Origin: Chloroflexota bacterium
GTDB lineage: Bacteria; Chloroflexota; Dehalococcoidia; UBA3495
Assembly (NCBI GenBank): GCA_022576105.1
Contig: JACZRM010000013.1
Span: 1-17,039, forward strand
Direction of reading: 5' to 3'
DNA length: 17,039 nucleotides
Part shown: piece by piece, positions 1 to 7,323 of the stretch
How positions within the stretch are numbered: the first letter of the stretch is position 1
How the letters are laid out: each line of letters starts with the position of its first letter
The notes under the pieces: model-generated
The model's database searches: none
Told to the model about the DNA's origin: nothing
What the model saw: the letters and a program-made list of their open reading frames with translations, nothing else
Program-made: the position numbers and the translations under genes

Positions 1-60
1 CGAGCCTGTCTAGGGATCGCCCTGAGTTTATCGAAGGGACATGCTTGTCGAAGGGCGTCC
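1..60. repeat. Fragments of a dispersed CCTGAG/TCGAAGGG intergenic repeat
   Basis: Positions 20-38 read ccctgagtttatcgaaggg and 43-55 read gcttgtcgaaggg. These are two degenerate copies of the ccctgagcttgtcgaaggg-type motif that is scattered between genes in many bacteria. A related form, ccctgagcaaggccgaaggg, occurs at 13570-13589 inside a longer palindromic element in this window. No coding potential is apparent here. The match to the dispersed class is from memory; the internal similarity is visible in the sequence. Confidence 0.5.
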
Positions 61-70
61 TAGCACGATT

Positions 71-100
71 CCAAAAGTGAGACCTAAACCCGACTTTTGG
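71..100. repeat. Inverted repeat (8-bp perfect arms)
   Basis: Arms ccaaaagt (71-78) and acttttgg (93-100) are perfect reverse complements around a 14-base loop. No T-tract follows on either strand, so this is not a convincing intrinsic terminator. It lies in the gene-free left end of the window and its function is unknown. Confidence 0.4.
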
Positions 101-214
101 AACAAGGCCGTGCCGAGGCGCCTAAGAACAGTTGACCCAATGAAATGCAAGTTGCCCTGAGGAGCGAGGGAATCCCCCTGCATCCCCGTTTAGGAAAGGA
201 CGAGAGTCGCTAGC

Positions 215-240
215 CCCCTTGGCCAAGGGGATTTTAGATT
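215..240 (+). terminator. Possible plus-strand terminator: 16-bp palindrome plus T-rich tail
   Basis: Positions 215-230 form the perfect palindrome ccccttggccaagggg, followed by attttagatt. As RNA this gives a 6-bp stem with a 4-base loop and a short, imperfect U-tract. It could end a plus-strand transcript entering from the left of the window, but no such gene is visible. The U-tract is weak, so the call is tentative. Confidence 0.3.
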
Positions 241-289
241 GCTCATCACCGGGTGGGCTCTTAGTAATTTTGTGAGAGGCTGTTAATGG

Positions 290-328
290 GGAAAATAGAA
301 GAGGCCGCCCCGTAACTGGGACGACCTC
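290..328 (-). terminator. Intrinsic terminator downstream of the ftsAZ cluster (minus strand)
   Basis: On the minus strand gaggtcgtccc (328-318) pairs with ggggcggcctc (311-301) over 11 positions, with two G-U pairs and no mismatch, around a 6-base loop. The next bases on that strand are ttctatttt, a T-rich tract. On the plus strand the same arms contain two mismatches, which supports the minus-strand orientation. It lies about 340 bases past the ftsZ stop, so it either ends a long 3' untranslated region of the division operon or ends a separate small RNA. Confidence 0.65.
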
Positions 329-352
329 AATTTGGTTCTCGGAACCTAATTG
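328..352. repeat. Inverted repeat next to the minus-strand terminator
   Basis: Arms caatt-t-ggttc (328-338) and gaacc-t-aattg (342-352) form a 10-bp stem with one T-T mismatch and a 3-base loop. It lies immediately upstream, in the minus-strand sense, of the terminator stem at 301-328, so the two would be consecutive hairpins at the 3' end of one transcript. Confidence 0.45.
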
Positions 353-671
353 GTCAACGATGGGAAGAAGGGATTACTCCGCTAAGGCCTCCGAGAATAT
401 TACTCTTGGTTTAAAAATCCTTTGAACTAACTGACTACCGCTTGAGCACCGATCAACTAGCGATCAACTACCGGTTCACTACCGAGATGCTACCACCGGG
501 GACTCTAAATGCGCGTTGGATAAATGACTCAAAATTCACCGATTTCCACCCATCCCAATCCATTTTTCGAGTCCCTCAATGCCCCCGGTGGCAGTTTCAA
601 CTGGTTACTTAGACGGTGCCCGGCCCACTCTCCACTAAAGAAAAGCCGGCTAGACGCCCTCTAAATCTGGG
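353..671. other. Gene-free stretch with structured inverted repeats
   Basis: I find no credible gene here. Visible features are a 10-base direct repeat, cgatcaacta (450-459 and 461-470), and nested inverted repeats between 493 and 591. The outer arms are ccaccgggg (493-501) and ccccggtgg (583-591). The segment gagtccc (569-575) can pair either with gggactc (499-505) or, through gagtc, with gactc (526-530), where flanking aaaat/attttt extends the second option. This could be the 3' leader of ftsZ mRNA or an independent structured RNA. I did not find the conserved cores of tmRNA, RNase P RNA or SRP RNA. Confidence 0.4.
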
Positions 672-1823
672 TTATCGAAAAAATCCCCGTTTGCCTCCAG
701 ATTGCCGGCGTAGGAAGCTGGGAACATCCATCTCCTCCTCGGTCTCGGGGGAAACGTCCTGCAGCAGGCGTTGCAGTTCGGCTTCCCGCTGCTTCTGATT
801 GTCCTGAATGACCGGGAACGCCGCCGCGATCATGGTCATTTTTACTTCATCGTCCAGTCGGGGATCCCGGCTGGTGCCGAAGATGATATTGGCGTCCGGG
901 TCGGCCATGTCCTCGATCACCTTGGCCGCGTCCTGGACTTCTTGCAGAGTCAGGTTGTTGCCGCCGGTAATGACAAACAGGATGCGGCGGGCGCCATCCA
1001 TTGCTATGTCCAGCAGGGGGCTGCGGGTACACATTCTGGCGGCATCGGCTGCGCGATTCTCGCCCTTGCCCTTACCAATAGCCATCCAGGCCGGACCAGC
1101 GCCGCTGAGAATGGTTTTGACGTCGGCAAAGTCGACGTTAATTTCACCAGGTACGGTAACTACCTCGGCGATCGCCTGGATACCCTGCTGCAGGACCGAG
1201 TCAGCCATCTTGAGAGCGTCTTCCCAGGTAAAGGTCTGCTCTTTGTGGGTGTTCAACTCCAGCAGCCGATCGTTGGGGATGGTAATCAGGGTATCGACAT
1301 GGTCCTTGAGCCGGGCAATGCCTTCCTCGGCGTTTTTGCGCCGGGCGGCGGCCTCAAAGGAGAAGGGGCGGCTGACCACCGCAATGGTTAGTGCGCCACT
1401 CTCCTTGGCAATCTGGGCGATTATAGGCGCGGCGCCAGTGCCGGTACCACCACCCATTCCAATTGCCAGGAAGACCATGTCGGCGCCTTCTACAGCCTTT
1501 TGAATTTCGGCCCGCGATTCTTCAGCGGCTTGGCGGCCCAGCTCGGGTTGAGCACCGGCGCCCAGACCACGGGTCAGGTTCTGCCCCAGGGCAATGCGAT
1601 GGGAAACGTCGCACCGAAACAGATGCTGAGCATCGGTGTTCATGGCATAATATTCCACTACCGGCAACTTTTCCTTGTACATCCGGCTGACGGCGTTGCA
1701 TCCTCCACCACCGATGCCCAACACCTTGATCATGGGGACGCCGCGAGCAATCTCTGGCACCAGGTTCAAGTTCTCGTTAAGATCGCCGCTTGGTTCCCAG
1801 GAAGCCGAGTTGTCTAACACCAT
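672..1823 (-). CDS. ftsZ: Cell division GTPase FtsZ
   Basis: FtsZ is the tubulin-like GTPase that polymerises at midcell and scaffolds division. The 383-residue product has the nucleotide-binding start GIGGGGCNAV (about residues 36-45), AMNTDAQ (60-66), the tubulin signature GMGGGTGTG (122-130), RPFSFE (152-157) and the catalytic T7 loop NVDFADV (229-235). The globular domain ends near residue 335. A linker of only about 30 residues leads to DVPSFLRRQ (366-374), which resembles the conserved C-terminal peptide that binds FtsA, followed by a basic tail GGKRGFFR. The ATG start is supported by GGAGGA seven bases upstream. It lies 168 bases downstream of ftsA in the same orientation. The next gene-free stretch carries a terminator-like hairpin at 290-328. 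Identification is secure. Confidence 0.97.
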   Translation of the reverse strand: MVLDNSASWEPSGDLNENLNLVPEIARGVPMIKVLGIGGGGCNAVSRMYKEKLPVVEYYAMNTDAQHLFRCDVSHRIALGQNLTRGLGAGAQPELGRQAAEESRAEIQKAVEGADMVFLAIGMGGGTGTGAAPIIAQIAKESGALTIAVVSRPFSFEAAARRKNAEEGIARLKDHVDTLITIPNDRLLELNTHKEQTFTWEDALKMADSVLQQGIQAIAEVVTVPGEINVDFADVKTILSGAGPAWMAIGKGKGENRAADAARMCTRSPLLDIAMDGARRILFVITGGNNLTLQEVQDAAKVIEDMADPDANIIFGTSRDPRLDDEVKMTMIAAAFPVIQDNQKQREAELQRLLQDVSPETEEEMDVPSFLRRQSGGKRGFFR

Positions 1824-1991
1824 AGTATGATCCTCCGCACGATTTTGAATACCGAATATTTTTAACCTAACGCCCAGTCCAGATACGGCCGCAACTGGCC
1901 AAATATGGTCGGTCGTTATTTTCTACCCACTTTATGATTCCTGGTTGCACCTGACCAAATCAGTAATTGTTACCCAGCAATCAACCCACAC

Positions 1992-3227
1992 CTACCGGAC
2001 CGCCCGCTCTTTGGGCCGGCTGAATTTACGAAACAGGTTCCGGTAAGACCCACCTCCGTTCTGGTAAATGCGCCGCTCGCCCTGGTGTTTTATTCCCCAG
2101 AGCAAGGCTCCCACGCCAGCGGCAAAAGCCGGTTTGCTAAGTTGCGAGGGCAATCCAGCGATACCATCGGGGTAAGCGATACGCACCGGGCCGCCCAACG
2201 TGTTTTCCATTAATTCTTTCAGGCCGGCCATTTCAGCGGCGCCTCCAGTTACCACCAGCCCTCCGGTGGGCAACTGGCGCAGTCCAGCCTGGGTCACCCG
2301 CAGCATGATTATCTTGAGCATCTCCACCATGCGCAGGTGCAAAGGCTCACATAGCCCCCGACGTCTAACCACTCTCTTGGGCTGACCTTGGGCTCCCGGT
2401 ATCACCACTTCTTCGTCCGCTCGAATCAGGCCTGGCAGAACATTGCCCCACTTGACTTTGATTTCCTCAGCCATGTGGTAGGGCACCCGCAACGCCACCG
2501 CCAGATCGCGAGTCAACTGGGTACCGCCCACCGGTATCACTGTTGAGTACCAGGGTTGACCATGACGGTAGATGGAAACATCGGTTGTTCCCGCGCCGAT
2601 ATCCGCCAAGACCACTCCCATCTCCCGCTCGTCGCCGGTCAGAGTGGCCTCACCAGAGGCGATGGAGTGCAGCACCAAGCCATTGACCGATGCCTTGTTC
2701 CCTTCAATGGCCTTGACCGTGTTCTTGATGGCGGCTGCTTCGCCCAACACTACATGGGCTTCCAACTGAACGTCGGTGGCATCCAGGCTGGTGGGATTAC
2801 GCACGCCGGAAAGGCCGTCAACTTCGTAACCAATTGGGATCACATGCAATATCTCTTGGGTCGAACTAACGTGGGGTAAGGATGATTGGATCAGGCTATG
2901 CCATTGCTGCGGCGTCACGTCGCTCGGGTCCTCTACCCCATTGAGTTCAGCCTTGGTGTTGAGGCAAGAAATCTGGGTGCCGCTTACGGTGGCAAACACT
3001 CCTGAAATCACCCCTTTCCCCACATAGCGTTGCGCTTCTGCCAAGGCCGCCGCCACGGCCGCTTTAACCTCATCAATACTTTCTATGCGGCCTTTTTGGA
3101 CCCCTTGAGAAGGTGCGATTCCCGTCCCCAGCACCTTTAGCTCTCCTTCGCTGCCCACCCGGGCCAGAATTGCACATACCTTGTTAGTGCCAATATCAAC
3201 GGCTGTATAGTAAATATCCTTAGCCAA
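1992..3227 (-). CDS. ftsA: Cell division protein FtsA (actin-like membrane tether for FtsZ)
   Basis: FtsA is an actin-fold ATPase that attaches FtsZ filaments to the membrane. The 411-residue product shows phosphate-1 motif VDIGTNKVCAI (10-20), the second phosphate motif ADIGAGTTDVSIY (about 208-220) and the adenosine loop GGLVVTGGAAEM (322-333). The C-terminus NLFRKFSRPK (397-406) is basic and partly hydrophobic, compatible with the amphipathic membrane-targeting helix of the family. The start is TTG: no in-frame ATG precedes the phosphate-1 motif, and aaagga lies about 9-13 bases upstream. It follows rsmH after 272 bases containing a 49-codon ORF, and precedes ftsZ. No ftsQ, ftsW, ftsI or mur gene occurs in this cluster, unlike a typical dcw operon. 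Confidence 0.95.
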   Translation of the reverse strand: MAKDIYYTAVDIGTNKVCAILARVGSEGELKVLGTGIAPSQGVQKGRIESIDEVKAAVAAALAEAQRYVGKGVISGVFATVSGTQISCLNTKAELNGVEDPSDVTPQQWHSLIQSSLPHVSSTQEILHVIPIGYEVDGLSGVRNPTSLDATDVQLEAHVVLGEAAAIKNTVKAIEGNKASVNGLVLHSIASGEATLTGDEREMGVVLADIGAGTTDVSIYRHGQPWYSTVIPVGGTQLTRDLAVALRVPYHMAEEIKVKWGNVLPGLIRADEEVVIPGAQGQPKRVVRRRGLCEPLHLRMVEMLKIIMLRVTQAGLRQLPTGGLVVTGGAAEMAGLKELMENTLGGPVRIAYPDGIAGLPSQLSKPAFAAGVGALLWGIKHQGERRIYQNGGGSYRNLFRKFSRPKERAVR

Positions 3228-3350
3228 TTGGTTATCGTCCTTTGAACCTGACCAGGCCCTGAAACCTGTTCAGGATCGAATGCTTTTTTACCGACGTCTG
3301 CGGGTTAAACGGTTGCGGGGATCGGCATCCCTATTCCCCGACCGCTCCCA

Positions 3351-3500
3351 TCAAACACCGGGCCGGGTGCTCTGGGACCTGATTCGATGTGGATAGAAGG
3401 GACGCTTGGAATAGCCATTCCACTGGCCGTTCTCGGGATAAGTTACCTCCGAGTTACTCGAAAGCGTCTCATTAATCAGTTTTACTCTGGTCATATGCAT
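3351..3500 (-). CDS. Small ORF of 49 codons overlapping the rsmH stop (hypothetical)
   Basis: The ATG overlaps the rsmH TGA by one base (TGATG), the arrangement expected for translational coupling. It encodes 49 residues starting MHMTRVKLINETL and ending RSQSTRPGV. The product is hydrophilic, rich in Ser, Arg, Tyr and Pro, with no membrane segment, so it does not look like FtsL, which usually sits after rsmH. I recognise no family. A second ATG at codon 3 is an alternative start. Whether it is expressed or is a remnant of a lost division gene cannot be decided from one sequence. About 120 bases of apparent non-coding DNA follow before ftsA. Confidence 0.4.
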   Translation of the reverse strand: MHMTRVKLINETLSSNSEVTYPENGQWNGYSKRPFYPHRIRSQSTRPGV

Positions 3501-4432
3501 CACAATTTCTCCGCCACTCGCATCTTGGCACTGCGGCTACGAGGATTTGCCGCCACCTCTTCGGCTGATGGCCGAATGATTCTGCGGTTGATCAGCCGCA
3601 CGCTGGGTTGATGCTGACAAACGCACTGGGGAAGTTCTGGTGGGCAAATGCACCCGGCCGCCGCATCGGTTAGAGTATTTTTCACCAGACGGTCCTCCAG
3701 GCTGTGGTAGCTGATGACCACCAACCTGCCGCCGGACGCCAACAGCTCAACTGCCGCTTGCAGACCTGCCTTAACATTTGCCAGTTCGTCGTTTACCGCT
3801 ATGCGCAGGGCCTGGAAAACGCGAGTGGCTGGATTTACGCGACGGCCTCGGGTCCGATGAATCACCCGGGCCACCAACGCGGCTAGCTCTCCCGTGGTAT
3901 TAACGGGTCGGCCTCTAACAATGCCTCGGGCCACCGCCCGCGCCCTTGGTTCCTCTCCATATTCAAAGAACAGTTTTCCCAGCTCTGCTTCTGAATAGGT
4001 GTTTACGATATCGGCGGCAGTCAGCCTCTGGTTCACCGGGTCGTAGCGCATGTCCAGAGGTTCGTCCCGCTGGAAGCTGAATCCATAGCCCTCGGTGTCC
4101 ACCTGGCGGGAGGAGAATCCCAGGTCCAACAGAAACCCATTTACATCGTTAATGCCATTGGCCTGCGCCACCTGGGCGACATCCGCGTAGTTGCCCTGGA
4201 CTCCAATGAAGCGATGACCGAACTCTACCAACCTTTGCTGTGCCCGTGACAGAGAGCGAGGGTCTCGATCGATACCCAACACCACACCCAGTGGAGCCGA
4301 CGCTGCAAGGACTGCCGAAGCATGCCCTCCCTCACCCACAGTAGCGTCCACATACACACCACCCGGCCGCACTACCAATTGCTCCACCACCTCCCGAAGC
4401 AACACCGGCTGATGAAAAGCTAGCTGATCCAT
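3500..4432 (-). CDS. rsmH: 16S rRNA m4C1402 methyltransferase RsmH (MraW)
   Basis: RsmH methylates N4 of C1402 in the decoding centre of 16S rRNA using S-adenosylmethionine. The product begins MDQLAFHQPVLLREV, the usual family start, and has the SAM-binding loop DATVGEGGHA, the acidic GIDRDP motif after strand 2, the conserved YHSLEDRLVK near the C-terminal third, and the terminal NPRSRSAKMRVAEKL. From the ATG at 4432 it is 310 residues, the normal family length. GGGAG lies about 6 bases upstream. The frame stays open to a GTG at 4546, but those 38 extra residues have no family counterpart. The stop codon overlaps a small ORF, and ftsA-ftsZ follow, a stripped version of the dcw cluster. Identification is secure; the start is likely. 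Confidence 0.94.
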   Translation of the reverse strand: MDQLAFHQPVLLREVVEQLVVRPGGVYVDATVGEGGHASAVLAASAPLGVVLGIDRDPRSLSRAQQRLVEFGHRFIGVQGNYADVAQVAQANGINDVNGFLLDLGFSSRQVDTEGYGFSFQRDEPLDMRYDPVNQRLTAADIVNTYSEAELGKLFFEYGEEPRARAVARGIVRGRPVNTTGELAALVARVIHRTRGRRVNPATRVFQALRIAVNDELANVKAGLQAAVELLASGGRLVVISYHSLEDRLVKNTLTDAAAGCICPPELPQCVCQHQPSVRLINRRIIRPSAEEVAANPRSRSAKMRVAEKL

Positions 4433-4805
4433 ATCGGCTCCCAACCCAGCAAATGGGTTTGGTTCACCCGTTTCGGCTGCTTCACACCCGCTACCTTTAT
4501 TTATGGTTGCTACGAGAGACACCATATCTCCGAAGGAGCACCTCACTCTCTGGTCACTTAATCCGGGCGCGCAGGCAAAAGGCGTAGGTAGCCAACTCAG
4601 TGGCTAAAATACCGGTTTGCGGTGGCCAGTGCTAACCAGCCAAGGAGCGCCCAAATGGAGATCGTTTCGGCTGCCTTCCAAGGAATGGAGGCTAGCCTGC
4701 CCAGACCAGCGCTGTTACTGAACAGTGGTTCAGCCAGACCGGTAGTAAACTAGAGGAGACCCGAAGGTCCAATCCACCCAACCCCTCCACACACTCATCA
4801 CGGTG

Positions 4806-4835
4806 AACTTACCAATCTTGTCAAGAGCGTGTCAA
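4806..4835 (-). promoter_or_regulatory. Candidate promoter for the rsmH-ftsA-ftsZ cluster
   Basis: On the minus strand a perfect -35 hexamer TTGACA lies at 4835-4830, and a second one at 4824-4819 is eleven bases further on. Eighteen bases after the first hexamer is TAAGTT (4811-4806), a weak -10. The perfect -35 is notable but the -10 matches only three of six consensus positions, so the call is tentative. Transcription would start near 4800 and read a leader of roughly 370 bases before the preferred rsmH ATG. Confidence 0.35.
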
Positions 4836-4882
4836 CGGCTGTTGGGGACATTTTTAGACGAGTTTTAAATAAATATTAGAAA

Positions 4883-4967
4883 AGGTTGATTCCCCAGCTT
4901 TCACAGAATTTCCAGGACTGCCACCATCAGAGGACCAACCGCCGCAACTGCCAGAATGAATCAACCT
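4883..4967 (-). repeat. Spaced 10-bp inverted repeat followed by a T-rich tract on the minus strand
   Basis: Arms aggttgattc (4883-4892) and gaatcaacct (4958-4967) are perfect reverse complements separated by 65 bases. On the minus strand the second-encountered arm runs straight into tttctaatattt, so a minus-strand transcript would form a closing stem followed by a U-rich tail. This could be a small structured RNA with its own terminator, or an element insulating the rsmH promoter from upstream antisense transcription. No known RNA family was recognised. Confidence 0.35.
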
Positions 4968-5060
4968 AGAGCAGCCAATTGCCTGGCCCAGGCCTGTCCC
5001 ATTCACAATAATTGCACCCATCCGTTACCAAATGCAGCTATGCTGCTGAAGGTTAGAAAC

Positions 5061-5089
5061 TTCCAACCCCTGGGTGATTGTGCTATAAT
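5061..5089 (+). promoter_or_regulatory. Extended -10 promoter for tig-clpP-clpX
   Basis: A perfect -10 hexamer TATAAT at 5084-5089 is preceded by TGC, giving the extended form TGnTATAAT. The region 17 bases upstream, TTCCAA (5061-5066), is a poor -35, which is common for extended -10 promoters. Transcription would start near 5096, giving a leader of about 75 bases before the tig GTG. This is the best promoter in the window and appears vegetative; no heat-shock (CIRCE-type) repeat is seen despite the chaperone and protease genes downstream. Confidence 0.65.
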
Positions 5090-5169
5090 TTTCCCTGCCC
5101 ACCTGAGCAATGCCGTAACTCCGGCTGCTCTGATCAGGTCTGGTTCCCAACAATCGTGGAGAGTTGGCG

Positions 5170-6600
5170 GTGAAGGTTACTAAAGAATCGGTGACTTCTA
5201 TAGAAGTCACCCTTAATGTTGAAATGGACTCCGCAGACGAGGACCCGTTTCTCGATCGTTCCTACCGGCGGGCGGTAGGTCGCCTGCAAATCCCCGGTTT
5301 CCGCAAAGGCAAAGCCCCTCGCTCTATTGTTGAAAGCTACGTTGGCCGTACCGCGCTGGTTCAAGAAGCGCTGGACTTCATGATCCCAGAGACCCTGGAC
5401 CAGGCGCTCAAGGACGAAGACCTGCAGGCCTTCGCTGAACCCCAGGTCGAAGTCCTGGAAATTGAGCCCGTGTCATTCAAAGCAGTGGTGCCCCTGGAGC
5501 CGGTGGTGGACTTGGGGGACTACCAGAATATCCGAATCGACAAAACTCCGGTGGAAATCACCGACGAACAGGTCAACGATGTGATCGAGCGATTGCGGCG
5601 GGAGTCTGCACCTTGGGAAACGGCAGACCGGGGAGTAGAGTGGGGCGATCTGCTGAACCTCAATGTTAAAGGGAGCGTTGACGATGAAGAGGTGGTTAAC
5701 GACCAGGGCGTTGACTACATTCCGCAGGAAGACAACGTACTTCCTTTCCCAGGTTTCGCCGCCCACCTTGAGGAAATGACCGAGGGACAGGAAAAAGACT
5801 TTACCCTCACCATCCCGGAAGATTATCCCAGGCCTCAATTCGCCGGCAAAGAGTGCAATTTCCACGTTGATGTTCTTTCCGTAAAGGTAAAGAATCTGGC
5901 CGAGCTAGATGATGAGTTCGCCAAGGGTGTGGGAGACGGCTTTGAAACCTTCGACGCCTTGCTGGAACACGTTCGGGGAAGGCTGACCGAGGAAAGCGAG
6001 TATGAGGCCACGCGTGAAATCGAGATGAAGAGCGTGGCAGAGCTGGTGAGCATTGCCTCGGTGCAGGCTTCTGATGCCCTGTACCAGCGCGAATTGGAAA
6101 TGATGCAGCAGGAAAGGCAACGCATGCTGCAGGGCCAGCGCTTGGACATGGACACCTATCTGAAATACATCGGTAAGACTGAAGAAGAATTCTTGGAGGA
6201 GCTTCGGCCCACCGCCAATGAGCGCCTGACCAGGTATCTGGTAATGCGCAAGTTGTCGCAGGAAGCGGCCATCGAGGTGTCGGACGAGGAGGTGCAAGAA
6301 GAGATTGAGGGCGCATTGGCCGACGCCGGTGAAAACGCCCAGCAGATGCAGCGCACTCTGTCCACCGACTCAGCCAAAGAAAACATCCGGTCCTCTATAC
6401 TTAATAGGAAGGTATTACAGCATCTGGTAGAAATTGCCCAGGGCGCCAACGGCAGCGCCTTGACGTCGGGGGCCACCGACAGCCCGGAGGCTAGCGACAG
6501 CCCGGAAGCTGGGGATGCTGAAGAATCCACCACAGAAGCTGAAGAGCAACCTGAGGCTTCAACCGCCGAGAATACTGAAGAATCTAACGAAGGAGCATAA
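5170..6600 (+). CDS. tig: Trigger factor (ribosome-associated chaperone, peptidyl-prolyl isomerase)
   Basis: Trigger factor binds the ribosomal exit tunnel and shields nascent chains. The ribosome-docking signature GFRKGKAP is at about residues 43-50. The FKBP-like segment spans roughly 145-240 ([10 protein letters not shown] through [13 protein letters not shown]), and the helical substrate-binding region follows. The last ~45 residues form an acidic Ser/Glu/Thr-rich tail containing a tandem repeat ([12 protein letters not shown]). A TTG at 5164 is in frame, but GGAG at 5158-5161 is correctly spaced (8 bases) from the GTG at 5170, giving the family-typical start MKVTKESV and 476 residues. 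The clpP ribosome-binding site lies inside the tig 3' end. The order tig-clpP-clpX is widespread, coupling folding with quality-control proteolysis. Confidence 0.95.
   Translation: MKVTKESVTSIEVTLNVEMDSADEDPFLDRSYRRAVGRLQIPGFRKGKAPRSIVESYVGRTALVQEALDFMIPETLDQALKDEDLQAFAEPQVEVLEIEPVSFKAVVPLEPVVDLGDYQNIRIDKTPVEITDEQVNDVIERLRRESAPWETADRGVEWGDLLNLNVKGSVDDEEVVNDQGVDYIPQEDNVLPFPGFAAHLEEMTEGQEKDFTLTIPEDYPRPQFAGKECNFHVDVLSVKVKNLAELDDEFAKGVGDGFETFDALLEHVRGRLTEESEYEATREIEMKSVAELVSIASVQASDALYQRELEMMQQERQRMLQGQRLDMDTYLKYIGKTEEEFLEELRPTANERLTRYLVMRKLSQEAAIEVSDEEVQEEIEGALADAGENAQQMQRTLSTDSAKENIRSSILNRKVLQHLVEIAQGANGSALTSGATDSPEASDSPEAGDAEESTTEAEEQPEASTAENTEESNEGA
6478..6513 (+). repeat. Tandem 18-bp duplication inside tig
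   Basis: Two consecutive 18-base units begin gacagcccgga (6478-6495 and 6496-6513) and differ at a few positions. They encode DSPEAS and DSPEAG in the acidic C-terminal tail. The units stay in frame, so the duplication only lengthens the tail. Such repeats are prone to slippage. Confidence 0.6.
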
Positions 6601-6604
6601 CCCC
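6589..6604 (+). promoter_or_regulatory. Ribosome-binding site that fixes the clpP start
   Basis: GAAGGAG (6589-6595) lies within the last codons of tig, 9 bases ahead of the ATG at 6605. It favours that ATG over a start about 30 codons upstream inside tig. The overlap with the tig stop suggests that clpP translation is coupled to tig. Confidence 0.7.
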
Positions 6605-7282
6605 ATGTTGAACAACCCCTTTGATTCGTCACTGGGTGTTCCTAACTTTCCCCTGTTCAGCCCGCAGAACATCGTCCCCATGGTGATTGAGACCAGTCCT
6701 CGGGGTGAACGGGCTTTCGACATATACTCGCTATTGCTCAAAGAGCGAATAGTGTTCTTGGGTGCTCCAATTTCTGATCCAATATCCAATGTAATCATCG
6801 CTCAGCTTTTGTACCTGGAACGGGAAGACCCGGACAAGGGCATCAGCTTGTACATCAACAGCCCAGGTGGGGTCATCAGCTCCGGTCTAGCGATCTACGA
6901 CACCATGCAGTTGATAAATTGTGAAATCTCCACTATCTGTCTGGGCATGGCCGCCAGCATGGCCACCATCCTGCTCTGCGGCGGGACCAAGGGCAAGCGA
7001 TATTGTCTGCCCAACTCCACGGTACACATGCATCAGGCCTTGGGCGGAGCGCAGGGTCAGGCATCCGACATTGAAATTGCGGCTCGGGAAATCCTGAGGC
7101 TGCAGGATAAAATTCGCACCCTGCTTTCAAAGCACACCGGGCAGGACTACGACAAGATCGCCCGGGATACCGACCGCGACTTTTATTTGAACGCGGAACA
7201 ATCGTTGGAATACGGCATAGTGGACGAAATCCTGAGCGGCGCTTCCAAAAACGGGGAGACATCAGACAACGATAAGAAATAG
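6605..7282 (+). CDS. clpP: ATP-dependent Clp protease proteolytic subunit ClpP
   Basis: ClpP forms the tetradecameric serine-protease chamber that degrades substrates unfolded by ClpX. All family landmarks are present: [15 protein letters not shown] (28-42), INSPGG (84-89), the nucleophile Ser118 in GMAASMA, catalytic His143 in HMHQALGG and Asp192 in RDTDRDF. The Ser-His spacing of 25 equals that in E. coli. From the ATG at 6605 the protein is 225 residues, with about 25 residues before the conserved core that could be a propeptide or leader. It starts four bases after the tig stop with a strong ribosome-binding site, and clpX follows after 41 bases. Confidence 0.96.
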   Translation: MLNNPFDSSLGVPNFPLFSPQNIVPMVIETSPRGERAFDIYSLLLKERIVFLGAPISDPISNVIIAQLLYLEREDPDKGISLYINSPGGVISSGLAIYDTMQLINCEISTICLGMAASMATILLCGGTKGKRYCLPNSTVHMHQALGGAQGQASDIEIAAREILRLQDKIRTLLSKHTGQDYDKIARDTDRDFYLNAEQSLEYGIVDEILSGASKNGETSDNDKK

Positions 7283-7323
7283 GGTCCAGCGCCCAATCTA
7301 AGGACGTTTGTTAGTGGCAAACA

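Larger units (their letters stand above)
4433..5169. other. Divergent intergenic region between rsmH and tig
   Basis: About 740 bases separate the two divergent gene starts without a convincing gene. Going left to right there is a hairpin ctgaac/gttcag (4718-4723 with 4728-4733) flanked by direct repeats ccagacc (4701-4707 and 4735-4741). Tandem TTGACA hexamers on the minus strand follow near 4819-4835. Next come an AT-rich patch near 4866-4880, a 10-bp inverted repeat (4883-4967) and an extended -10 promoter for tig at 5082-5089. A 75-codon plus-strand frame at 4956-5183 crosses the tig promoter and start region and has no family character, so I do not call it. The rsmH leader is unusually long (around 370 bases if the candidate promoter is right). 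Confidence 0.5.

Noticed and set aside
421..485. A CRISPR-like or iteron array from the repeated gatcaacta and ctaccg words
   Set aside because: There are only two copies of the 10-base unit, without uniform spacers, and the ctaccg words are irregularly placed.
1..671. A tRNA, tmRNA, RNase P or SRP RNA gene in the left end
   Set aside because: No cloverleaf with a T-loop consensus, no GAGGAAAGTCC-type core and no SRP apical motif were found on either strand.
616..798. Plus-strand 60-codon frame overlapping the ftsZ 3' end
   Set aside because: It is antisense to the conserved FtsZ tail, has no ribosome-binding site and no recognisable product.
771..1503. Two long plus-strand frames (206 and 231 codons) across ftsZ
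   Set aside because: They lie opposite the strongly conserved FtsZ coding frame and translate into composition-biased sequence without motifs.
4956..5183. Plus-strand 75-codon frame upstream of tig
   Set aside because: It runs through the TATAAT promoter and past the tig start in another frame, with no family character.
5807..6316. Minus-strand 169-codon frame inside tig
   Set aside because: It is Arg/Pro/Ser-rich shadow sequence opposite the conserved trigger factor core.
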